In this document: in pieces, positions 5,958-10,879 of the stretch | How positions within the stretch are numbered: the stretch's first letter is position 1 | Layout of the letters: the number at the start of each line of letters is the position of its first letter | Origin: a bacterium | GTDB taxonomy: Bacteria > SZUA-182 > SZUA-191 | Assembly (NCBI GenBank): GCA_003230535.1 | Contig: QIEW01000349.1 | Span: 1 to 11,700, forward strand | Length of the DNA: 11,700 bases | Direction: 5' to 3' | The notes under the pieces: generated by a model | Seen by the model: the letters and a program-made list of their open reading frames with translations, nothing else | Told to the model about the DNA's origin: nothing | Databases searched by the model: none | Made by a program: the position numbers and the translations under genes

Positions 5958-7511
5958 TTAAAAAGCTGACAGGTTGAACTCTATTTCATGTAAATTTTCA
6001 TCTGCTTGCACGGTGAATTTCTTCTGATAAAGTTTTTCCATGTGGGAGAGCCGCCGGCTCCTATTTTCAAGCAGGAGGCGCGCCAGGTTAGGATGCACCC
6101 TGATAAGCACTTCATCCCCTATCAGTCTGCCTGACATCCGGGACAGCTCCCGCAATAACACATGATAGACCGTAAGCTCTGATTTAATGCGGCCGTCGCC
6201 GTGGCAGTATGGGCAGGTTTTGGTAAGAATCCGCCCTAAGCTTTGCCTGATTCTCTTCCTGGTCATTTCCACCAACCCCAGCTCGGATAATTGCTGAACA
6301 TTGGTCCGGGTGCGGTCAGCTTTTAGTTGTTCCTGAAAAGATTCTATTACTTTCCGGCGATGATCCTCCTTCTCCATATCAATAAAATCAATGACGATAA
6401 TTCCGCCCAAATCCCGCAATCTCACTTGGCGGACAATCTCCCGAATGGCGTCCAGGTTAGTCTTCAGCACCGTTTCCTCTAAATTTTTCTTGCCTACATA
6501 TTTGCCGGTATTTACATCGATTGCCACCAGCGCTTCCGTCTCTTCAATAATAATATAGCCCCCTGATTTTAACCAAACTTTGCGCTTCAGAGCTTTTTCA
6601 AGCTGCGCCTCGATATTGAAGTAGTCAAAGATAGGCTTTTCTTTCAGATATAGTTTAATTTTATGGGTAAGGTTAGGGAGGGCGGCATCGACAAATTCCA
6701 GACAGCGTTGATACTCTTCCTCGGAGTCAACCAACAAACGCGTTACATTATCAGTAAATACATCCCGAATTATTTTGCAGATCAGATCCAGATCACTATG
6801 GAGAATGGTAGGGGCGGTCGTGTTTTCCTTACGCTTTTGGATACTGTTCCATAAGTTTAGGAGAAACTGTATGTCGGCTTCGATTTGTTTGGCCCCCTGT
6901 CCTTCGGCGGCTGTCCGAACAATAAAACCGCCACAATCCGGGGGGCGAAGCCGCTTTAGCAAATCCTTTAACCGCTGACGCTCACCGGCTGCGGCAATCC
7001 GCCTGGAGACCCCTATATGCTCTACGGTAGGCATATACACCAAGTAGCGGCCGGGCAGGGATATATGGGAGGTAAGGCGAGCGCCTTTAGTCCCTATCGG
7101 TTCCTTGGCTACTTGGACCATCACCTCCTGTCCCTCCGTGAGGAGGCTCTCAATGGAGGTATTATTTGACTTATCGCCTCGCTTTCGAGGCCGGGAACGC
7201 TTGGCAGCCAAGTATGGCTCATCTATCGGCAAGTCAAATATAGGCGTCTCTTCATCAGCCAGTTTTTGTTCATATTCCTCAAGATGATCGAAAAAATCCG
7301 TCACATATAGGAAAGCATCCTTGCTCAACCCAATATCCACAAAAGCAGCCTGCATTCCCGGCAAGACCTTATTTACTTTCCCCTTGTAAATATTCCCGGT
7401 GCAGTTTCTCCTTGTTTTCTGTTCAATATAAAATTCCGCTAAGATCCCATTTTCCAGAAGAGATACTCTGGTTTCCGCCTCGGTGACATTGATAACAATT
7501 TCTTTTTGCAT
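5958..7511 (-). CDS. rng: Ribonuclease G (RNase E/G family)
   Basis: An endoribonuclease of the RNase E/G family, acting in rRNA 5' maturation and mRNA decay. The 517-residue length matches RNase G, with no long RNase E-type C-terminal scaffold. Residues 35-150 are the S1 RNA-binding domain (GNIYKGKVNKVLPGMQAAFVDIG, 39-61), interrupted by a charged insert (about 82-125, KRSRPRKRGDK). The DNase I-like catalytic core has D332 (AIDVNTGKY) and D375 (VIDFIDM), 43 residues apart as in E. coli RNase E. The zinc-link CPYC (433-436) that ties the dimer is present. The Shine-Dalgarno is poor. A good promoter lies about 50 bp upstream, so this gene probably heads the rng-MBL-carA-nadK transcript. Confidence 0.93.
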   Translation of the reverse strand: MQKEIVINVTEAETRVSLLENGILAEFYIEQKTRRNCTGNIYKGKVNKVLPGMQAAFVDIGLSKDAFLYVTDFFDHLEEYEQKLADEETPIFDLPIDEPYLAAKRSRPRKRGDKSNNTSIESLLTEGQEVMVQVAKEPIGTKGARLTSHISLPGRYLVYMPTVEHIGVSRRIAAAGERQRLKDLLKRLRPPDCGGFIVRTAAEGQGAKQIEADIQFLLNLWNSIQKRKENTTAPTILHSDLDLICKIIRDVFTDNVTRLLVDSEEEYQRCLEFVDAALPNLTHKIKLYLKEKPIFDYFNIEAQLEKALKRKVWLKSGGYIIIEETEALVAIDVNTGKYVGKKNLEETVLKTNLDAIREIVRQVRLRDLGGIIVIDFIDMEKEDHRRKVIESFQEQLKADRTRTNVQQLSELGLVEMTRKRIRQSLGRILTKTCPYCHGDGRIKSELTVYHVLLRELSRMSGRLIGDEVLIRVHPNLARLLLENRSRRLSHMEKLYQKKFTVQADENLHEIEFNLSAF

Positions 7512-7560
7512 CTCTTATACAATCACTTTGCTAACCACAAAACAACTATAAATCCACTCA

Positions 7561-7590
7561 ATTATAGCACTCCATTACTTTAATCGTCCA
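7561..7590 (-). promoter_or_regulatory. Promoter of rng and the downstream minus-strand genes
   Basis: On the minus strand there is a perfect extended -10 box, TGC-TATAAT (7561-7566 plus TG upstream). A partial -35 box, TGGACG (7585-7590), lies 18 nt further up. The leader would be about 45 nt. Confidence 0.6.
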
Positions 7591-7652
7591 GCCTTAATAT
7601 TTTATAGCTATGGGCAGGGTGAGGTTTTACTGTTGCCAGGTCACAGTTGCGG

Positions 7653-7683
7653 CCGTAACTTTCAGATAATCAATAAGTTACGG
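7653..7683. promoter_or_regulatory. Inverted repeat between rng and hicBA, possible operator or hairpin
   Basis: The arms CCGTAACTT and AAGTTACGG are perfect 9-bp inverted repeats separated by 13 bp. The location between two divergent promoters suits a regulator site, but no regulator gene is adjacent, and a structural hairpin is just as possible. Confidence 0.35.
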
Positions 7684-7800
7684 TTGGAGATACTAATCAA
7701 ATCTATAACTGATTTTATATTAACCAGACAAGATGAACTCGTAAAAAGTCAGAAAATATATTTGCGAACATTTTGACGGGGAGGTGAAAAAGTACTTGAC

Positions 7801-7829
7801 TTGACTTGTCTGATAAAAAGTGCTATTAA
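7801..7829 (+). promoter_or_regulatory. Strong promoter upstream of hicBA
   Basis: TTGACT (7801-7806), a 17-nt spacer and TATTAA (7824-7829) preceded by TG give an extended -10 promoter. A second overlapping TTGACT at 7796 repeats the -35 box. The start near 7836 leaves a leader of about 190 nt before hicB, containing the large palindrome at 7915-7991. Confidence 0.55.
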
Positions 7830-7914
7830 CTATATTAAGCTTACCGTTATGGTGGTGGGTAACTCATTGAAGTTATAACTGTATCGGTAGGACATCGACC
7901 TGTTAAGGTATGAT

Positions 7915-7991
7915 AAAGGCAGGGACTAGGGGTTAGTAGCTCAGGGGTTTGATAGCTAAACTCTAGCCCCTAGTCCCTAACCCCTGCCTTT
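7915..7991. repeat. Large palindrome 1 of the TA island
   Basis: The left arm AAAGGCA (7915-7921) pairs with TGCCTTT (7985-7991). GGGACTAGGGGTTAG (7922-7936) pairs with CTAGCCCCTAGTCCC (7963-7977) with one G:T. The 3' arm carries 7 extra nt, TAACCCC (7978-7984), and reads as a run of degenerate 7-mers (CTAGCCC, CTAGTCC, CTAACCC). A second palindrome of different sequence but the same build lies at 9320-9374. Confidence 0.75.
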
Positions 7992-7997
7992 AAGGTA

Positions 7998-8018
7998 TTG
8001 AAACCCACTGTATGGGGG
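7998..8018. repeat. TTGAAACCCACTG hairpin repeat, copy 1
   Basis: TTGAAACCCACTG, two variable bases, then TGGGGG; it can fold as CCCA/TGGG. The 3' GGGGG(AG) serves as ribosome binding site of hicB, 9 nt before its ATG. The other copy is at 9379-9399. Both copies directly follow a large palindrome and the spacer TTTAA. Confidence 0.75.
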
Positions 8019-8027
8019 AGCGAGTAT

Positions 8028-8213
8028 ATGAAATACCATGTGGTTGTAAACAAAAGCCCTTACGGATATGATGTCCATTGCCCTGTTTTGCCCGGATGTC
8101 ACAGCCAGGGAGAGACCCTGGAAGGAGCCCTGGAAAACATTAAGGATGCTATTGCCACCTATCTGGAAATGATCGCCGAGGCACAAGTTTATGAGGTTGA
8201 GGTAGCCGCTTAG
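8028..8213 (+). CDS. hicB: HicB-type antitoxin
   Basis: A 61-residue protein with the short HicB fold (a partial RNase H-like domain): MKYHVVVNKSPYGYDVHCPVLPGCHSQGETLEGALENIKDAI, in which the CPVLPGCHSQGET stretch and the following helix are family hallmarks. It should neutralise the HicA mRNA interferase next to it. There is no C-terminal HTH or ribbon-helix-helix domain, so direct DNA binding for autoregulation is not evident. The ATG at 8028 is preceded by GGGGGAG at good spacing; the in-frame TTG at 7998 lies inside the repeat and would add ten residues foreign to the family. hicA follows with no gap. It sits inside a repeat pair (see 7998-8018 and 8461-8542). Confidence 0.92.
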   Translation: MKYHVVVNKSPYGYDVHCPVLPGCHSQGETLEGALENIKDAIATYLEMIAEAQVYEVEVAA

Positions 8214-8423
8214 ATGCTCTTTACGGATATTTCCTCAGACCGGGCGGTCAAGGCGCTGGAAAAGGCGGGGTTTACGATAAAGAAACAGGGGAAACACATA
8301 GGCATGTCCGACGGCCTTCGTCATATAGTCATCCCCCGTCATAAGCGGCTTAATCCATATACCCTGAAGGCGATTATAAAAGATGCCGGCCTGACAGACG
8401 AGAAGTTCAAAAACCTTCTCTGA
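8214..8423 (+). CDS. hicA: HicA-type mRNA interferase toxin
   Basis: A 69-residue toxin with a dsRBD-like fold. Family features in order: KALEKAGFTIKKQGKHIGM with the catalytic His28, then HIVIPRHKRLNPYTLKAIIKDAGLT. HicA toxins cleave mRNA in a ribosome-independent way and arrest growth until HicB rises. The ATG follows the hicB stop immediately (TAGATG), so translation must be coupled; there is no separate ribosome binding site. Antitoxin-first order and both lengths are normal. The catalytic His and the body are intact, so the pair looks functional. The 3' side has no terminator; 37 bp later the ~80-bp element A begins. Confidence 0.93.
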   Translation: MLFTDISSDRAVKALEKAGFTIKKQGKHIGMSDGLRHIVIPRHKRLNPYTLKAIIKDAGLTDEKFKNLL

Positions 8424-8460
8424 TAATGCAGCCGTCACACTCACGTGGTGGTATTTACAG

Positions 8461-8542
8461 AGCCGCAGGCGGATACGGTTCCTGCTAAAGCGATGGATTA
8501 TTGCTGAGGACGTAACGGTTTCGGCTCCGCTAGTAATGCTCC
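8461..8542. repeat. TA-island element A (possible structured RNA or mobile repeat)
   Basis: Aligns over its whole length with 9413-9493. Both begin AGCCGCA, share CGGAT(A/G)CGGTT and CTGCTA, then GGAT, then a 21-bp identical core (8511-8531, starting CGTAACGGTT and ending CTCCGCT). Flanking the core, GGA..ATTGCT can pair with AGTAAT..TCC in this copy. The other copy keeps a stem in the same place with different bases. It lies just after hicA. I do not recognise it as a known RNA family. Confidence 0.7.
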
Positions 8543-8553
8543 ACCGCAGGTGG
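8541..8553. repeat. Small hairpin at the end of element A
   Basis: CCACC-GCA-GGTGG is a perfect 5-bp stem with a 3-nt loop between element A and the vapBC promoter region. It has no T-run and no counterpart after element B. Confidence 0.4.
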
Positions 8554-8557
8554 CCTG

Positions 8558-8586
8558 TTGACAAAACCTGCCTCTCTTCCCATACC
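8558..8586 (+). promoter_or_regulatory. Possible promoter of the vapBC-type pair
   Basis: A perfect -35 box TTGACA (8558-8563) is followed after 17 nt by CATACC, a poor -10 box. The leader to the antitoxin ATG would be about 45 nt. Confidence is low because of the -10 box. Confidence 0.3.
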
Positions 8587-8635
8587 GTATGAGTAAGCAT
8601 TTTTCTTTACCATAATCAGCCAGAGGTTTACCGTT

Positions 8636-8893
8636 ATGTCCAGACAAACCAAAATCGTCAACATGTCCCTACCAGCGGATACCTATGCCCAAATCGAAGA
8701 CCTGGCCAGGCGGAAAGGAGTATCCAAAAGCCAACTCCTCAGGGAATCCCTGAGCCAATACCTGGCCTCAGAGCAAAGGCGGCGCAGAATAAGAAGCTGG
8801 GGAGAGGAAACCGCCCGGAAGTTGGGTATTAGGGATGAACAAGATGTGGAGAAAATTATTCACCAATACCGGCGTGAAAAATCCCAGACATGA
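8636..8893 (+). CDS. Ribbon-helix-helix (CopG-type) antitoxin of a PIN-toxin pair
   Basis: An 85-residue protein. Residues 5-45 (KIVNMSLPADTYAQIEDLARR, 6-26, then KGVSKSQLLRESLSQYL) form a ribbon-helix-helix DNA-binding fold: one beta strand and two helices with the usual turn. The charged C-terminal tail (RRRRIRSWGEE to the end) would wrap the toxin. By family knowledge such proteins bind their own promoter as dimers and inhibit the cognate PIN RNase. The ATG is preceded by AGAGG. Its stop overlaps the toxin start (ATGA), so the two are coupled. The likely operator is in 8558-8635, but no obvious inverted repeat was found there. Confidence 0.88.
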   Translation: MSRQTKIVNMSLPADTYAQIEDLARRKGVSKSQLLRESLSQYLASEQRRRRIRSWGEETARKLGIRDEQDVEKIIHQYRREKSQT

Positions 8894-9297
8894 TAACGGT
8901 GGTATTGGATACCAATGTTTATATTTCCGCTATTCTGTTTGGAGGCCGGGCGGAAGATGTCAGAAAATTATCCAGGGAAGGCGTAATAGAGGTTTTCGTC
9001 TCAGAAGCAATTTTAGCGGAAACAGGGGATGTGTTGAGGAAAAAGTTTGACTGGCAGAGTTGGCAAATATCCCTGGTTATTGATGAGATAAGGGAGTTTG
9101 CCACCTTGGTTTTTCCCGGACTGGTTATCTCTAAAATCCTGGAAGATGATTCTGATAACCGGATACTGGAATGTGCGGTTGAGGGCAATGTTCAACATAT
9201 TGTTTCCGGCGATAAGCATCTTTTGAAACTAAAGGAATATCAAGGGATAAAAATTTTGACTCCCGCCGCTATCCTTGATACATTGAAAAAACAATAA
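8890..9297 (+). CDS. PIN-domain toxin (VapC-like, COG1569-type)
   Basis: A 135-residue single PIN domain, predicted to be a metal-dependent RNase. Conserved acidic residues are present: D7 (VVLDTNVYISAIL), E44 (AILAETGDVL), D89 (LEDDSDNRILECA) and D108 (IVSGDKHLL). The LDTN start, the DSDNRILECA block and the SGDKHLL block fit the COG1569 branch of putative PIN toxins rather than classic VapC. Typical targets of PIN toxins are tRNA or rRNA; this one's target is unknown. The start overlaps the antitoxin stop. The toxin looks intact. Immediately after its stop comes CCTGCTAAAGC, a piece shared with element A. Confidence 0.9.
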   Translation: MITVVLDTNVYISAILFGGRAEDVRKLSREGVIEVFVSEAILAETGDVLRKKFDWQSWQISLVIDEIREFATLVFPGLVISKILEDDSDNRILECAVEGNVQHIVSGDKHLLKLKEYQGIKILTPAAILDTLKKQ

Positions 9298-9298
9298 A

Positions 9299-9309
9299 CC
9301 TGCTAAAGC
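9299..9309. repeat. 11-bp fragment shared with element A, right after the PIN toxin stop
   Basis: CCTGCTAAAGC is identical to 8481-8491 in element A, and the next bases are still somewhat alike (ATTGGTG against GATGGAT). It may be a truncated copy of the element. At this length chance cannot be excluded. Confidence 0.4.
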
Positions 9310-9319
9310 ATTGGTGTGG

Positions 9320-9374
9320 AAGGATGAGGGATGAAAAACAAAATTCATAATTTCATCCCTCATAATTCATCCTT
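9320..9374. repeat. Large palindrome 2 of the TA island
   Basis: AAGG (9320-9323) pairs with CCTT (9371-9374), and ATGAGGGATGAAA (9324-9336) with TTTCATCCCTCAT (9351-9363). Seven extra nt, AATTCAT (9364-9370), lie in the 3' arm. The sequence differs from palindrome 1 but the build (outer stem, 7-nt insert only in the 3' arm, inner stem of 13-15 bp) is the same. Confidence 0.7.
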
Positions 9375-9378
9375 TAAT

Positions 9379-9399
9379 TTGAAACCCACTGCGTGGGGG
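9379..9399. repeat. TTGAAACCCACTG hairpin repeat, copy 2
   Basis: TTGAAACCCACTG-CG-TGGGGG, differing from copy 1 (7998-8018) only at the two central bases. Here CCCAC-TGC-GTGGG pairs fully. No gene follows; a 13-bp stretch with a TGCT-TAT-AGCA hairpin leads straight into element B. Confidence 0.75.
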
Positions 9400-9412
9400 T
9401 TGCTTATAGCAT

Positions 9413-9493
9413 AGCCGCAACGGATGCGGTTCTGCTATTACCATAGGATAAAGGTGAGAGGCGTAACGGTTTCGGCTCCGCTGGTTATTCCTC
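9413..9493. repeat. TA-island element B (second copy of element A)
   Basis: Full-length relative of 8461-8542 with the identical 21-bp core at 9462-9482. Outside the core it diverges. The stem flanking the core is GGATAA with TTA-T-TCC. CCGCA-ACGGA-TGCGG forms an extra hairpin near its start. It ends about 60 bp beyond the 3' end of the DUF4198-like gene, which runs toward it. Confidence 0.7.
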
Positions 9494-9552
9494 AGATGTG
9501 ACCGATCCCTCCCAATAACCCTGGAGGAGAACTTGCCCCAAAACGCTCCATT

Positions 9553-10308
9553 TTACTTCTCTACATATACCCACAGTGCATCGTCTAGTTTTACCAACCC
9601 TTTTTTGCCGTCGGCTTCCCGCTGGCCTTTTTCCACCACCGTCATGATGACCCACCAACCTGGGGTGGGTAAAGTTATCGCGGCAATTCCATTTAAATCA
9701 GTGCGTGCGGCACGGGTAAGAATTGCATCTGATGGCATTGCCGCCTGAGGTGGTTTTTCATAATAATGCTCGGCATATACCATCGTTCCACCTAACCCTT
9801 TGCCCAAATCCAACACCTGCACACGCATTACATCCCCCGGCAGAAGGCCGTATGGCCGTGTAAGAGGCAGCAGCTCCACCTTCGTCATCCCAAGAGGTTC
9901 CTGCCAGCCGCGGGAAAAGCCTACGTGCACCATAGTGCGCACACTGCTCTCCACCCAGGCTGCATCATGTTCAGACCACTGCAAAGGGAGATGGGCCACC
10001 AGCCAGGTATCCCCGGGGCGTTTTACCTTCCAGGAGAGGCGGTAGAGCGGCCCGTCAGCCTTCATTTTGTTGGTAAGATCGATACTCATACCGTCAAAGG
10101 TCACCGCCTTCACCCAGTCCGGTTTGGGGGCCTTTCCCCATTCCCGCTTATAGAGATGACCGCGGGCGTAGGTAAGCTGTACTGTCTCTCTGAGTTTATA
10201 CTGGATAGGCGAGCGATCCAGGAATAAAAGGTTGTAGTGAGCCGATGCAGTTCCAACCCATATGAGAGTAATCATTAATGCCGGTATACAATAACGTAGA
10301 CGTTTCAT
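9553..10308 (-). CDS. Secreted DUF4198-like protein (nickel/cobalt-uptake-associated family)
   Basis: A 251-residue protein with a Sec signal peptide (residues 1-23, MKRLRYCIPALMITLIWVGTASA then HYN), so probably periplasmic. The mature start and the stretch YARGHLYKREWGKAPKPDWVK followed by the TFDG and IDLT segments resemble DUF4198 proteins, beta-sandwich domains often found near nickel or cobalt transport genes. The C-terminal repeat-like part has NGIAAITLPTPGWWVIMTVVEK, also usual for the family. There is no C-terminal membrane helix. It is the last gene of the operon: its ATG lies 3 nt after the stop of the DUF3347-like gene, with GGGGAGGA overlapping that gene's end, so translation is coupled. 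The metal specificity cannot be read from sequence. Confidence 0.75.
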   Translation of the reverse strand: MKRLRYCIPALMITLIWVGTASAHYNLLFLDRSPIQYKLRETVQLTYARGHLYKREWGKAPKPDWVKAVTFDGMSIDLTNKMKADGPLYRLSWKVKRPGDTWLVAHLPLQWSEHDAAWVESSVRTMVHVGFSRGWQEPLGMTKVELLPLTRPYGLLPGDVMRVQVLDLGKGLGGTMVYAEHYYEKPPQAAMPSDAILTRAARTDLNGIAAITLPTPGWWVIMTVVEKGQREADGKKGLVKLDDALWVYVEK

Positions 10309-10311
10309 TTA

Positions 10312-10866
10312 CTAATCCTCCCCTCGTTCAACTTGTAAATTGGGACAAGGGTTGCCATATGGGTCTTGGGGGGCTTTTCCCTTTTGCATCCAACCGAGAC
10401 TGAAATCAATTTTATCTCTCTTCTTTAGAGCTTCTTTATCGGCACAGTAAAAGAGACTGAGATCGTGTTCTGTAAGATGACCGGTCCAGATTACAAAAAA
10501 TGGCAACATTGCCTTGTTGACCTGCCCGAACCCTTGCCGGGCTGCTTCCAAATTATTAGCGGACGCGATAGCTTGTGCGCCGGCGACCATCCCTTCCAGC
10601 ATGACCCGACCGGTGGCCTCGCTTTCCTGTTCCGCCGCAGCCTGAGCTTGTTTGGCCAACTCCCGGGCCGCCTGTCCTACCCCCTTGTCGAAGCGGCCTT
10701 CAGCCAGAGCCTTGTGGATACCCAGATAAGAAGCAATGCAAGCTTGCAGGTAGGGATGGGTGGTGCGTCCAATGCTGGGCGGATGAATATGCCCCTCGTG
10801 CGCTCCGGCGGGCGATGCCGCCAGAGCGCTCAAAAGTAGCAGGCTGATAAGTATTTTTGATGACAT
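10312..10866 (-). CDS. Secreted DUF3347-like protein with His-rich N-terminus
   Basis: A 184-residue protein starting at the ATG read from 10866, with GGAGGAGC 6 nt upstream. A signal peptide (1-22, ending SPAGA) is followed at once by HEGHIH (H23, H26, H28), a likely metal-binding tail. The body is helical (HPYLQACIASYLGIHKALAEG, 37-57, then AAREL, NNLEAARQGF, KAMLPFF). It ends with FYCADKEALKKRDK and the DPYGNPCPN segment, which resembles the FYCPM and NPYYG segments of DUF3347, a domain linked to copper/heavy-metal efflux proteins. C141 and C174 could ligate metal or form a disulfide; C42 is the third Cys. An open frame joins it to the upstream barrel gene as one 460-codon ORF, but its own ribosome binding site and signal peptide show it is separate. 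Confidence 0.78.
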   Translation of the reverse strand: MSSKILISLLLLSALAASPAGAHEGHIHPPSIGRTTHPYLQACIASYLGIHKALAEGRFDKGVGQAARELAKQAQAAAEQESEATGRVMLEGMVAGAQAIASANNLEAARQGFGQVNKAMLPFFVIWTGHLTEHDLSLFYCADKEALKKRDKIDFSLGWMQKGKAPQDPYGNPCPNLQVERGED

Positions 10867-10879
10867 CTTGCAGCTCCTC

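Larger units (their letters stand above)
7512..8027. other. Non-coding region between rng and hicB
   Basis: This 516-bp gap has no credible ORF. It contains the divergent promoters of rng (7561-7590) and of the hicBA side (7801-7829), a 9-bp inverted repeat (7653-7683), a perfect 10-bp palindrome AGTTATAACT (7871-7880), a large palindrome (7915-7991) and the TTGAAACCCACTG hairpin next to hicB. It is AT-richer than the genes around it up to about 7910. Confidence 0.6.

Noticed and set aside
7998-8027. In-frame TTG start giving HicB ten extra residues
   Set aside because: The extra codons lie in the repeat hairpin and do not look like HicB; the ATG at 8028 has GGGGGAG at proper spacing.
8235-8600. 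121-codon minus-strand ORF over hicA and element A
   Set aside because: Antisense shadow of hicA with no ribosome binding site and no recognisable domain.
7998-9399. CRISPR repeat, because of TTGAAAC
   Set aside because: Only two copies 1.4 kb apart, with no regular spacers and no cas genes.
7915-9510. Integron cassette array with attC sites around the TA pairs
   Set aside because: TA genes and folded repeats suggested it, but no matching GTTRRRY/RYYYAAC core pair bounding each cassette could be found and no integrase is present. The folded-hairpin idea is kept only as a general possibility.
9509-9528. CCTCC...GGAGG hairpin as terminator of the DUF4198-like gene
   Set aside because: Five-bp stem with a 10-nt loop and no T-run on the minus strand; too weak to call.
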